NCBI GenBank assembly: GCA_024763135.1
Contig: JANTGD010000183.1
Coordinates: forward strand, 1-7,140
Direction: 5' to 3'
DNA length: 7,140 bases
Source of the DNA: Thiotrichales bacterium
GTDB taxonomy: Bacteria; Pseudomonadota; Gammaproteobacteria; UWMA-0217
The translations under genes and the position numbers were made by a program. Positions 1 to 6,703 of this stretch are shown in pieces (position 1 is the first letter of the stretch; each line of letters opens with the position of its first letter). The notes beneath the pieces were generated by a model. That model had not been told where the DNA came from. It worked only from the letters and a program-made list of their open reading frames with translations, and ran no database searches.

Positions 1-120
1 TGAGTGCGAGACAAGGCAAAATCTGGAGAAAAAGCGCAGTTTACACGTAGTAAATGAGCATTTTGAGCCACAATTAACGCTGGATCGTGCCAGCTGAAAG
101 TTTTTCAACAACCTGTTAAA
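1..120. repeat. Palindromic intergenic sequence, probably a dispersed repeat (may continue left of the window)
   Basis: This stretch is made of nested inverted repeats and encodes nothing convincing. TTTAC (40-44) and GTAAA (50-54) form a short stem around ACGTA. GGCAAAAT (15-22) can pair with ATTTT..GCC (60-69) around it. GCTGG (79-83) pairs with CCAGC (90-94), and TGAAA (95-99) with TTTCA (103-107). The tail, TTTTTCAACAACCTGTTAAA at 101-120, resembles sequence I recall from dispersed intergenic repeats in several gammaproteobacterial genomes; that is recollection, not a search result. No U-tract follows a strong stem on the minus strand, so it is not a clear intrinsic terminator for the oxidoreductase. 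The repeat call rests on structure only, because a second full copy is not in this window. Confidence 0.45.
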
Positions 121-124
121 CAAT

Positions 125-150
125 CTGCAAGTACTGATGCAACGATTGAT
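125..150. repeat. Short dispersed direct repeat, copy 1
   Basis: CTGCAAG (125-131) is followed 5 bases later by ATGCAACGATTGAT (137-150). The same two blocks, with a 4-base gap, recur at 4497-4521 in the same orientation. Both copies lie in spacers just downstream of the stop of a minus-strand gene: 42 bp past the oxidoreductase here and 77 bp past the Sel1 gene for copy 2. Function is unknown. It could be the edge of a larger dispersed element or a shared 3'-end signal. Confidence 0.55.
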
Positions 151-194
151 ACCTATCCTACCGAAAGGTGCCTCCGAATTGCGCCCAGGTATCA
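147..194 (-). repeat. Inverted repeat that includes the oxidoreductase stop codon
   Basis: TGATACCT (147-154) and AGGTATCA (187-194) are perfect 8-bp inverted repeats with a 32-base loop. The loop holds a small ACC-GAAA-GGT hairpin at 160-169. On the coding (minus) strand the first arm starts with the TGA stop codon itself. It could protect the mRNA 3' end or act in termination, but there is no run of U after it, so a simple intrinsic terminator is unlikely. Confidence 0.35.
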
Positions 195-3100
195 GAGCAG
201 TACCTTTTCGATGCCCTGCCGGGCCTGCGCGATGAAGTCCCGCTGCCAATGCTCCCCAAGCCGTTTACGCGCTAGCTCTACTACGAGGTAATCCGGGGTT
301 AACCCGGTGTCTTCGCTGTAGCGTGATAGCCCTTGCTGACAGGCCGGACAACTGGTCAGCAGTTTCACGTCGCCTTGCTTGGCGACTGGCTTACCGGTAA
401 GTTTTTCGACATCACGCTGGAGTTCTTCCTGTTTGCGCATACGGACCTGAGTGGCAATATCGGGCCGGCTGACCGCAAAGGTGCCGGATTCTCCACAGCA
501 GCGATCGGCCAGCGCAACAGGGCTGCCGGTGAGTGCCGCCGCGACCTCCAGGGATTTATATTGCTTCATTGGTGTATGGCAAGGCTCATGGTAAAGATAG
601 TGCACACCATTGCTCGCATCGACGCGCACGCCTTTTTCCATGAGGTATTCATGAATGTCGAGCAAGCGACATTCGGGGAAAATTCGTTCGAATTCATATT
701 TGAGTAACTGGTCCATGCAGGTGCCGCAGGACACGATAACCGTTTTAATGTCGAGGTAGTTGAGCGTATTGGCAATGCGATGGAACAGCACCCGATTCTC
801 CGTAGTGATGCGATTGCCTTTTTGTACATCACCATTGGAGAGCTGCGGATAGCCGCAGCAGAGGTAGCCCGGCGGCAGCACGGTCTGCGCGCCCACCTCG
901 TAGAGCATGGCCAGTGTGGCGAGCCCGACCTGACTAAAGAGACGCTCCGAACCACAGCCAGGAAAGTAGAACACAGCATCGGCATCGGCGTTATTTCGAT
1001 GTTCTGGATTACGCAGGATTGGGACGAACTTATTGTCTTCAAGTCCTAGCAGTGCGCGGGTCGTCTGATGGGGGAGATCGGCAGGCATGGGCTTGCGCAC
1101 GAACTCGATGACCTGGGCTTTGATTGTGGCGTTACCCGTGGTGGCGGCGGGCGGCTTGGTTTGATTAAGCAGGCCAAGCCGTGCAAATAGACCGTGCCCT
1201 AAACGCTGTGCGCGATACCCCCATTCGATGAAGCCTTTACGCATGACTTTGATAGTGCGAGGGTCGCGAATATTCAGAAACGCCATGGACAGAGTCGACA
1301 TAAGATTGAAGCGTCGCTGGCTGCGCTGCCTGAGAATCGTGCGCATGCGGACCGTGACATCGCCAAAATCGATATTGACCGGGCAAGGTGTGACACAGCG
1401 GTGACACACGGTGCAATGATCCGCCACATCATTCATTTCCTGAAAATGGTGGACTGAGATGCCACGGCGCGTTTGTTCTTCGTAAAGAAAGGCTTCTATC
1501 ATCAAGCCTGTGGCGAGAATCTTGTTCCGCGGGGAATAAAGTAGATTGGCGCGGGGCACATGGGTGGTGCATACGGGCTTACATTTGCCACAGCGCAGGC
1601 AATTTTTGATATCGTCGTTGAGGGCGCCGAGTTCAGAGTCCTCCAGGATCAAAGATTCCTGCTCGACGAGCCGCAGGGAGGGGGTATAGGCATTTTGCAG
1701 TCCGCTACCCGGAAGTAGTTTGCCGCGGTTGAAATGTCCTTCTGGGTCGACCTGTTGTTTGTAGTCGGCAAACGCCTTGATGCTCGCATCGTCCAAGTAT
1801 TGGATTTTGGTCAGTCCAATGCCATGTTCCCCGGAGATGACGCCATCGAGGCTGCGCGCCAGCGCCATAATCTGGTCGACGACCCGATCAGCTTCGCGCA
1901 GCATCTCATAATCGTTTGAATGCACAGGGATATTGGTATGAACATTGCCATCGCCGGCGTGCATGTGCAGGGCGACAAACAGGCGGTTGTTGCGCAGTTC
2001 GGCATGCAGGGCATCGAGCCGCTCCCGCACAAAGCGGAAATCCCGCCCGGCGAAGATGGATTTGAGTTCGGCTTCGACTTCCTTGCGATAAGAAATGCGG
2101 AGATCCCGGCGCAGCAACAAATCGATGATCCGGTCTTTGTCACGCAAGGCTTTCTGGGCTTTACGATCAAGCAACGTAGGATGGTCGGCCGCAGTCGCTT
2201 CACGCAATTCCAGAATGCGCTCCCAACGCGCTGCCACTTGCTGTAAATGAGCAATGGCGGTGTCGACTTTGAGCTGGATCTGGGCTGCAAGCTCGGCGCT
2301 GTCTTCAATACTGCTGGCTGCGCGTAATTCTGCCGGATCGGAATGGAGATACTCGGCCACGGCCTGTACGATCTTCAGTTTATTACGGATCGATTGTTCA
2401 ATATTGATCCGTTCGATACCCTCACTGTAGCGCGCCAGGTTATGCAGCGGGATGACCACATCTTCGTTGATTTTGAACGCATTGGTATGCGCGGCGATGG
2501 CCGCAGTGCGCGCTCGGTCCCGCCAATATTGCCGGCGAGCCTCGGGGCTCACTGCAATAAAGCCTTCGCCATTGCGCTGCCGGGCGAGCGCGACGACCGC
2601 AGTCGATACTTCAGCCACGGCGCTGGCATCATGCCCTGCGATATCTGCGATCAGCACCATTTTTGGCAGTTCACCGCGCGCCCCTTTGGGCGTGTAGTTC
2701 ACCGCGCGCACATAGCGGTCGTCCAAATGTTCGAGCCCGGACAGCAACACATCCTCGCGCGCATCGAGGAGGGTTTTGATTTCTACAATGGCGGGCACGG
2801 CCTCATGCAAATCGGTGCCATAGAATTCCAGGCACACTGTGTGAATCGCCTCGGGCATTTTGTGCAGAATAAACACACCGGAGGTAATCAGCCCATCACA
2901 GCCCTCTTTTTGGATACCAGGAAGGCCGCCTAAAAATTTGTCCGTGACATCCTTACCCAGTCCGGTCTTGCGAAACATGCTGCCGGGAAAACGCAGGGTT
3001 TGTGGGGCTGCAGTCGGCGTTTTACCGTCTGCCGCATAGTGCGATACCCGGAATTCCACCTCGGCCTGGTCATGGATTTTGCCCAGGTTGTGATGGATGC

Positions 3101-4043
3101 GTTCCACCTCGATCCATTGTGCATCGGGGGTGACCATGCGCCAGGAGACGAGGTTATCCAGCGTGGTGCCCCAGAGCACTGCTTTTTTACCGCCTGCGTT
3201 CATGGCGATATTGCCACCGATGGTCGAAGCGTCCTGAGAGGTGGGATCGACGGCGAATACATAGCCCTGCGATTCGGCAAGTTCGGCCACCCGGCGCGTT
3301 ACCACCCCGGCCTCCACAATAACACTGGGAACCGGTTCAGAGACGCCGGGTAATTGGCGAAGTTCAATAGTACCGAGCCCTTCGAGCTTTTCGGTATTGA
3401 TGACTGCCGTGTTGGGATCCAGCGGAATAGCACCTCCCGTGTAGCCTGTGCCACCTCCCCGCGGGATTACCGTAAGGCCGTGGTCGATGCAGGTCTTGAC
3501 GAGATTTGCCAATTCCGACTCACTGTCTGGATTGAGGACCAATAGCGGGAGTTCGACCCGCCAGTCGGTTGCGTCTGTGACATGGGAAACGCGCGCAAGG
3601 CCGCTGAAATCGATATTGTCTGCCGCGGTATGTTTGCGCAATGCTTTCGCTAGCCGGTTTTTCAAGCTGATCATCTGCGGGAACCATGCAGCAAAGTCCG
3701 CCACCGCCTGTTGTGCGCGCCGCGCAAGCCAGATGGCGCGCTCATTACCTCCCGCGCGCGCATCGATCTGTTCGATGCGGTGCTGCATGGCCTGGATCAG
3801 CGCCTCGCGCCGGCGCGTATTCTCGAGCAGATCACTTTGCAAATAGGGATTACGTTTGACGACCCAGAGATCCCCCAGGACCTCGAGCAACAGTCGCGCA
3901 GAAATGCCGGTAACCCGTTCTTCGCGAAGCTGATTGACGATGTCCCAAGCGTCGGCCCCGAGTAATCGGATAATGATTTCCCGGTCGGAAAAGGACGTGT
4001 AGTTATAGGGGATTTCGCGGATGCGTTGGGCACTGTCGGGCAT
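192..4043 (-). CDS. FAD-linked 2-hydroxyacid dehydrogenase fused to Fe-S and CCG-domain modules (DUF3683-type oxidoreductase)
   Basis: Probable quinone-linked dehydrogenase oxidising a 2-hydroxyacid of the D-lactate/glycolate type at the cytoplasmic face of the inner membrane; the substrate is inferred. Residues here count from the GTG at 4094. The N-terminal region, about 27-150, with [11 protein letters not shown], matches the DUF3683 type. An FAD-binding PCMH domain (about 180-330) carries [11 protein letters not shown] at 211-221. The FAD-oxidase C-terminal domain holds HAGDGN (712-717) and SGEHGIG (754-760), with a long helical insertion at about 560-700. Two 4Fe-4S motifs follow: Cys832/835/838/842 and Cys894/897/900/904. 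Two CCG modules then use Cys1047, 1079-1080, 1123/1126 and Cys1172, 1199-1200, 1249/1252. It thus joins GlcD-like and GlcF/GlpC-like parts, and all motifs are intact. The start is uncertain: ATG at 4041-4043 (residue 18) fits the conserved N-terminus but has no Shine-Dalgarno; the GTG at 4092-4094, just after an in-frame stop, has a weak AGG. No transmembrane segment is evident. Confidence 0.93.
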   Translation of the reverse strand: MPDSAQRIREIPYNYTSFSDREIIIRLLGADAWDIVNQLREERVTGISARLLLEVLGDLWVVKRNPYLQSDLLENTRRREALIQAMQHRIEQIDARAGGNERAIWLARRAQQAVADFAAWFPQMISLKNRLAKALRKHTAADNIDFSGLARVSHVTDATDWRVELPLLVLNPDSESELANLVKTCIDHGLTVIPRGGGTGYTGGAIPLDPNTAVINTEKLEGLGTIELRQLPGVSEPVPSVIVEAGVVTRRVAELAESQGYVFAVDPTSQDASTIGGNIAMNAGGKKAVLWGTTLDNLVSWRMVTPDAQWIEVERIHHNLGKIHDQAEVEFRVSHYAADGKTPTAAPQTLRFPGSMFRKTGLGKDVTDKFLGGLPGIQKEGCDGLITSGVFILHKMPEAIHTVCLEFYGTDLHEAVPAIVEIKTLLDAREDVLLSGLEHLDDRYVRAVNYTPKGARGELPKMVLIADIAGHDASAVAEVSTAVVALARQRNGEGFIAVSPEARRQYWRDRARTAAIAAHTNAFKINEDVVIPLHNLARYSEGIERINIEQSIRNKLKIVQAVAEYLHSDPAELRAASSIEDSAELAAQIQLKVDTAIAHLQQVAARWERILELREATAADHPTLLDRKAQKALRDKDRIIDLLLRRDLRISYRKEVEAELKSIFAGRDFRFVRERLDALHAELRNNRLFVALHMHAGDGNVHTNIPVHSNDYEMLREADRVVDQIMALARSLDGVISGEHGIGLTKIQYLDDASIKAFADYKQQVDPEGHFNRGKLLPGSGLQNAYTPSLRLVEQESLILEDSELGALNDDIKNCLRCGKCKPVCTTHVPRANLLYSPRNKILATGLMIEAFLYEEQTRRGISVHHFQEMNDVADHCTVCHRCVTPCPVNIDFGDVTVRMRTILRQRSQRRFNLMSTLSMAFLNIRDPRTIKVMRKGFIEWGYRAQRLGHGLFARLGLLNQTKPPAATTGNATIKAQVIEFVRKPMPADLPHQTTRALLGLEDNKFVPILRNPEHRNNADADAVFYFPGCGSERLFSQVGLATLAMLYEVGAQTVLPPGYLCCGYPQLSNGDVQKGNRITTENRVLFHRIANTLNYLDIKTVIVSCGTCMDQLLKYEFERIFPECRLLDIHEYLMEKGVRVDASNGVHYLYHEPCHTPMKQYKSLEVAAALTGSPVALADRCCGESGTFAVSRPDIATQVRMRKQEELQRDVEKLTGKPVAKQGDVKLLTSCPACQQGLSRYSEDTGLTPDYLVVELARKRLGEHWQRDFIAQARQGIEKVLL

Positions 4044-4176
4044 GGCAGGAGGGCGGTTATATCCAAGGGGGTTACTGAGCGTTAATGGTATCACTCAGGC
4101 CTGCGCGCGGGCATTGATAATCCTGCGCGGCAGCCCGGTAAGGTCATGGGCTCTGCCAGCGCTTGTCGGGCTATGC

Positions 4177-4207
4177 TGACTTGACGATAGATTGTCGTAA
4201 CAAGTCA
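4177..4207. promoter_or_regulatory. Palindromic operator candidate over the oxidoreductase promoter
   Basis: TGACTTG (4177-4183) pairs with CAAGTCA (4201-4207), and the inner ACGA (4184-4187) pairs with TCGT (4195-4198). Together they make 11-bp arms with a 2-base bulge and a 7-base centre. The palindrome covers the predicted -10 box and part of the spacer, which is where a repressor would block RNA polymerase. Known regulators of lactate/glycolate dehydrogenases are often GntR or LysR proteins, but no such gene is in the window and I cannot match the site to a known consensus. Confidence 0.4.
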
Positions 4208-4219
4208 GAGAGTCGTCAA
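4191..4219 (-). promoter_or_regulatory. Sigma70-like promoter candidate for the oxidoreductase
   Basis: Read on the minus strand, TTGACG (4219-4214) is followed after 17 bases by GACAAT (4196-4191). These match the -35 consensus at 5 of 6 and the -10 at 4 of 6. The transcript would start near 4184, leaving a leader of about 90 nt to the GTG start or about 140 nt to the ATG start. The -10 box lies inside the palindrome at 4177-4207. Confidence 0.45.
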
Positions 4220-4277
4220 AAATTGAAGTAATTGCTCAGATTGCCTTCGTTTCGCTCGTTGCATACCTGCTTACATC

Positions 4278-4444
4278 ATCCTAAAAACCTCAGTTGGATC
4301 ACAAAAGTCCACGCAAGCTCTGGGTGCACCTGGCAAATCAGAAAAACCTCTCATCACCAATAAGGTGACCGCGAGTTTTTCCGATTCACCATGCACACCA
4401 ACATCTTACGCGTCTTTTTTGCGCCCAACTGAGGTTTTTAGGAT
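4278..4444. mobile_element. MITE-like 167-bp palindromic element with 20-bp terminal inverted repeats
   Basis: The ends are perfect inverted repeats: ATCCTAAAAACCTCAGTTGG at 4278-4297 and its exact reverse complement at 4425-4444. The interior continues the symmetry without any gap: base i faces base 8722-i all the way to an apex of TCACC-AATAA-GGTGA (4354-4368). By hand count 56 of 81 facing positions are Watson-Crick pairs and 4 more are G-T. A 7-bp block, GAAAAAC/GTTTTTC (4341-4347, 4375-4381), flanks the apex. CATC stands directly outside both ends (4274-4277 and 4445-4448), as a 4-bp target-site duplication would. There is no ORF, so any movement would depend on a transposase in trans. 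It could also be a large structured RNA or a double terminator. The palindrome is certain; the mobile origin is inferred. Confidence 0.65.
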
Positions 4445-4450
4445 CATCAT

Positions 4451-4487
4451 TCCCGCGCCCTCAAAGCGAGGGTAGGGTGAGGGTTGC
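4451..4487. repeat. REP-like GC-rich repeat, degenerate copy
   Basis: CCCTC (4458-4462) and GAGGG (4468-4472) form a short stem. They are followed by AGGGTAGGGTGAGGG (4470-4484), which matches AGGACAGGATGAGGG near the right end of the window (7113-7127) at 12 of 15 positions in the same orientation. This class of hairpin plus GGGTGAGGG tail is common between genes in many proteobacteria. It starts 6 bp from the end of the palindromic element, so repeats appear to have gathered here. Confidence 0.5.
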
Positions 4488-4496
4488 TAAGACGAA

Positions 4497-4521
4497 CTGC
4501 AAGATCTATGCAACGATTGAT
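4497..4521. repeat. Short dispersed direct repeat, copy 2
   Basis: CTGCAAG (4497-4503) plus ATGCAACGATTGAT (4508-4521) repeats the blocks seen at 125-150, with one base fewer between them. This copy sits 77 bp beyond the stop of the Sel1 gene and 10 bp beyond the REP-like motif. The bases from 4522 to 4597 hold only a weak CGCC-GTAT-GGCG hairpin and no clear terminator. Confidence 0.55.
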
Positions 4522-4597
4522 CACTGCGGCTTTTCGTGCGCCGTATGGCGAATACATCGTCATTTTAAACTGGACAATGTACTGGGTGGGCGGTGAA

Positions 4598-5044
4598 TCA
4601 GATGTGATTCTCGAAACCGGCTTTGGCGTACCATTCACGCGCTTTGTCGAGATCCTTTTCCACGCCGTTCCCTTGTTCATACAGCATAGCGAGGGTTGTA
4701 CAGGAGCCCGCGAGTCCCTGTTCGGCCGCCTTTTCGAACCAATGCACGGCGAGTTCTGCATTTTTATCCACGCAATCTCCCTCCATGTACATAAACCCCA
4801 GGCCATGTTGGGCGAGGCCGTGGCCTTGTTCTGCAGCGGCTTGCATCCAGCGCAATGCAGCTTCTGGGTTAGGTGCGACCCCCAAGCCGTTTTGATACAT
4901 AATCGCTACGCGGTGTTGGGCATCGGGGTCACCCTGATCTGCAAATGGACTTAGCAATTGCATTGCGCGCGAAAAGTGCTTGGCTTCAAACGCGGACATG
5001 CCGCTGTGGAAATCAACATCGGTCAAAGCATCTTCGTTGCTCAT
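4598..5044 (-). CDS. Sel1-repeat (TPR-like) protein, small
   Basis: A 148-residue protein made almost wholly of Sel1-like repeats, which form a helical solenoid used for protein-protein contacts. From the chosen Met, a helical lead-in (about 1-37) is followed by repeats of 36 residues at 38-73 and 74-109 and one of 35 at 110-144. Each has the Ala/Gly pattern and ends like AAEQG or YAKAG. There is no signal peptide or membrane segment, so it is probably cytoplasmic. The ATG at 5044 is preferred because a GAG core stands 9 bases upstream. The ATG at 5053, three codons earlier, would place that GAG directly against the start. The gene has its own promoter and follows the porin terminator, so it is probably a single-gene unit. 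The partner is unknown; Sel1 proteins serve in signalling, envelope and stress roles. Confidence 0.85.
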   Translation of the reverse strand: MSNEDALTDVDFHSGMSAFEAKHFSRAMQLLSPFADQGDPDAQHRVAIMYQNGLGVAPNPEAALRWMQAAAEQGHGLAQHGLGFMYMEGDCVDKNAELAVHWFEKAAEQGLAGSCTTLAMLYEQGNGVEKDLDKAREWYAKAGFENHI

Positions 5045-5080
5045 GGAAATCATCTCGGCTGGCTGTTGCGAAGGGCGAGG

Positions 5081-5108
5081 ATTATACGCCAGTCACCTGC
5101 GGGAACAA
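5081..5108 (-). promoter_or_regulatory. Sigma70-like promoter candidate for the Sel1 gene
   Basis: On the minus strand a perfect TATAAT -10 box (5086-5081) stands 16 bases from TTGTTC (5108-5103), a weak -35 that keeps the TTG. Transcription would begin near 5074, about 30 nt before the ATG at 5044, with GAG as the likely ribosome site. It lies between the porin terminator and the gene, which fits independent expression. Confidence 0.55.
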
Positions 5109-5146
5109 CTTCCCCTAGGGCTGAGGCGGATTTCGCGTTGCCCCAT

Positions 5147-5172
5147 AAAAAAGGGCATCCCGAGGGATGCCC
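5147..5172 (-). terminator. Rho-independent terminator of the porin gene
   Basis: GGGCATCC (5153-5160) and GGATGCCC (5165-5172) form a perfect 8-bp GC-rich stem with a four-base loop. On the minus strand the stem runs straight into six T's (5152-5147). It lies 54 bp past the porin stop and before the Sel1 promoter, so it should end the porin message. Only the minus strand carries the U-tract. Confidence 0.9.
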
Positions 5173-5210
5173 TGAATGCAAAGAAACGTGCGTCCTTGCA
5201 GATTCTTGTT

Positions 5211-5240
5211 CTTAGAACTTGACCGCTTAGAACTTGACGC
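5211..5240 (-). repeat. 15-bp tandem duplication across the porin stop codon
   Basis: CTTAGAACTTGAC occurs at 5211-5223 and again at 5226-5238, a period of 15 bp with 13 of 15 bases identical. On the coding strand the first unit encodes the end of the porin, V-K-F-stop. The second, in the same frame, would encode A-V-K-F-stop just after it. The duplicated piece therefore contains the C-terminal Phe signature and the stop. Confidence 0.85.
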
Positions 5241-6312
5241 GCAGACCCAGTGAAAAGCCGCTGGCAGTCTCACCTGTTGCGGGTGTTGCAGTCTCGCCAT
5301 GAGCCGTGCCACCCAGTTTGAACGCTGCATTGGTGTCGTTGTCAATCATGGCATATTGCGCATAGACGTCGGTGGTTTTACCGAGTTTGTAGTCCGCGCC
5401 AACCATTGCGAGGGATGCGCCAGTATTAGCTTGCTTGCCAGTACCGTTGTCATAATCATCGGCAATGTAGTATTGGCCTTTCAGCGTGGCCTTACCCATC
5501 TTATACTTGGCACCGAGGCCATAAACGTCGCGAGACGCTCCGTCGACAAAACCAACATCGGTAGTGGATTGATAGAGGCCATGGACGCCGAAAGGTCCGA
5601 AGTTCATTGCACCTGCGACGCGGACGACGCTTTCAGATTCGGTGGCTGGAGCAGGGTTGCCAGTGACATTGTGTACTTCGTAACCCACGCCCACGAGGTA
5701 AGGCTTGCCGTTACCTGCTGTGATGGTGGCGGAAAGGGCGTCAGAAGAGTTGTTGTCTCCAGCGGTAGTAGTCTCAGCTGCAGCAATTCCGTGATCGGTC
5801 ACGTAAGCGGCAAAAATGCTTACCGGGCCGAGGTTAGGAGAGATGTAGCCGATGACATTGTCGGCGCGTAAATCGAATCCAGCACCCCCGTCTTTAACGG
5901 AGCGCAGTGCACGTGCACCACCAAGCTGAGTGGAACCCCAGTCGTAGGCGACCTTATTGCCGAGCACCTTGACAGGTGTGTCGTGTCTGCCGAATACCAC
6001 GGTACCGAAACCGCCTGCCAGGCCGACGATGCGGTTACGATCACTCATGGTGCCGGCTTCGCCGTCCATGGTTACGCCCCACTCGATTTTGTACACAGCG
6101 CTCAGGCCTTCACTGATCTTGTGAGAACCTTTTACACCAATACGTGAGGAGTTGGACGCCAGCGCAACACCGCTTTCATTATCTTTTGCAGCATCCTTTG
6201 CAGACGTTGCATCCAAAGAAACGTGGGCTTGGCCGTACAGGGTAGTATCAGCCATTGCCGCTGGGGCTGCGAAGGCTGATGCAACTGCAATTGCAATCAG
6301 TGACTTTTTCAT
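5227..6312 (-). CDS. Outer-membrane porin, Gram-negative general porin type
   Basis: A 361-residue trimeric-type beta-barrel porin that would let small hydrophilic solutes cross the outer membrane. The signal peptide is clear: MKK, a hydrophobic stretch, then AMA before DTTLYG, with cleavage predicted after residue 21. The mature N-terminus DTTLYGQAHVSLDA, the RIGVKGS strand near 57-63 and the barrel end GFSLGLRVKF match the porin_4/OmpC-like superfamily. The last residue is Phe, the BAM recognition signature. The length is normal for 16-strand porins, and no cysteine is seen. The ATG at 6312 has GGGAG 8 bases upstream (6325-6321). It is monocistronic, with a promoter at 6372-6400 and a terminator at 5147-5172. 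A 15-bp duplication copies the end of the gene. Ion selectivity and substrate cannot be read from the sequence. Confidence 0.95.
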   Translation of the reverse strand: MKKSLIAIAVASAFAAPAAMADTTLYGQAHVSLDATSAKDAAKDNESGVALASNSSRIGVKGSHKISEGLSAVYKIEWGVTMDGEAGTMSDRNRIVGLAGGFGTVVFGRHDTPVKVLGNKVAYDWGSTQLGGARALRSVKDGGAGFDLRADNVIGYISPNLGPVSIFAAYVTDHGIAAAETTTAGDNNSSDALSATITAGNGKPYLVGVGYEVHNVTGNPAPATESESVVRVAGAMNFGPFGVHGLYQSTTDVGFVDGASRDVYGLGAKYKMGKATLKGQYYIADDYDNGTGKQANTGASLAMVGADYKLGKTTDVYAQYAMIDNDTNAAFKLGGTAHGETATPATGETASGFSLGLRVKF

Positions 6313-6371
6313 TGTTCAATCTCCCGATTCAAAAAAATTTTTGTGACGAACTCCCAAAGGAGCTGAAAAGG

Positions 6372-6400
6372 AATATAGACCCACTGTTATTATTTTGCAA
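6372..6400 (-). promoter_or_regulatory. Sigma70 promoter for the porin gene
   Basis: On the minus strand TTGCAA (6400-6395) and TATATT (6377-6372) are separated by exactly 17 bases; the -10 box matches the consensus at 5 of 6 and the -35 at 4 of 6. Transcription would start near 6365 and give an AT-rich leader of about 52 nt with a GGGAG ribosome site. Such a promoter suits an abundant porin. Confidence 0.65.
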
Positions 6401-6432
6401 CAGATTTTCGCGTTTTTCATCAAGACTGTTGC
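6384..6432. promoter_or_regulatory. Cluster of CTGTT/AACAG half-sites at the porin -35 region
   Basis: GCAACAG (6397-6403) and CTGTTGC (6426-6432) are perfect 7-bp inverted repeats 22 bases apart. A further CTGTT lies at 6384-6388, making a second, tighter inverted pair with AACAG (6399-6403). The sites overlap the -35 box and the region upstream of it, where porin regulators commonly bind. I cannot assign them to a known regulator. Confidence 0.3.
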
Positions 6433-6628
6433 TTATTTGAGAATCTTCTGAAGAGTTTGTGGTATCTCATTCAATAATAGGCACAATATGTGGTGTTTCA
6501 GAGACTAAATAGAGAGGGGTCGCGGGCTTTGCCGCACTTAAATGCGCTGAGCGAGTGGATAGGATTTGGGCAGAACTTTGCGAAAAAGGCCCGTCCTCCA
6601 TGTCGATGTTGTGTTTTAGCAACACAGA
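6433..6628. other. Intergenic region with no convincing gene
   Basis: This is the middle of the 391-bp spacer between the divergent porin and ycgL genes. Open frames of about 60 codons exist on both strands over 6490-6690. They look like no known family, have no good ribosome site and overlap each other, so I do not call them. The left part is AT-rich and holds a small TCTTC-T-GAAGA palindrome (6444-6454). The part from about 6510 to 6600 is more GC-rich, with short inverted repeats such as GCGG/CCGC (6522-6535), and could be an unrecognised dispersed repeat. TGTGTT/AACACA (6610-6626) forms a 6-bp hairpin just before the ycgL promoter candidate. Confidence 0.5.
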
Positions 6629-6657
6629 TTGCCTGGCTTGGGGAAACGCAGGACAAT
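6629..6657 (+). promoter_or_regulatory. Sigma70-like promoter candidate for ycgL
   Basis: TTGCCT (6629-6634) and GACAAT (6652-6657) are 17 bases apart, each matching the consensus at 4 of 6. The start would be near 6664, about 40 nt before the ATG. The -10 sequence is the same as that proposed for the oxidoreductase. The match is modest. Confidence 0.35.
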
Positions 6658-6703
6658 AGGGAGTGGAACCATTCTCCGCGCCACAATTAAGGTGAACAGT
6701 AGG

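Noticed and set aside
2343..2933. Plus-strand open frame of 196 codons
   Set aside because: It lies wholly inside the oxidoreductase on the opposite strand, where strong domain motifs define the coding frame. It has no family resemblance and is a shadow.
4047..4052. Perfect AGGAGG on the plus strand
   Set aside because: No plus-strand gene starts after it. On the mRNA strand it reads CCTCCT, so it cannot be the ribosome site of the oxidoreductase.
4238..4262. Sequence like a GCTTCGTTTCGCTCG-type intergenic repeat
   Set aside because: The resemblance is from memory only, no second copy is present here and no structure supports it.
4447..4806. Minus-strand frame of 119 codons overlapping the Sel1 gene
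   Set aside because: It is out of frame with the Sel1 repeats and its C-terminal part is translated REP-like repeat (SNPHPTLALRARE), a common artefact.
5299..5871. Plus-strand open frame of 190 codons
   Set aside because: It is antisense to the porin, whose signal peptide, barrel end, promoter and terminator all agree. The antisense product is not protein-like.
6490..6690. Overlapping frames of about 60 codons on both strands
   Set aside because: They have no ribosome site, no recognisable family and no codon signal that favours one strand. The 3' part contains the likely ycgL promoter.
67..6690. Eleven-base match GCCACAATTAA at 67-77 and 6680-6690
   Set aside because: An 11-base match is expected by chance in 7 kb and the flanks do not continue the similarity.
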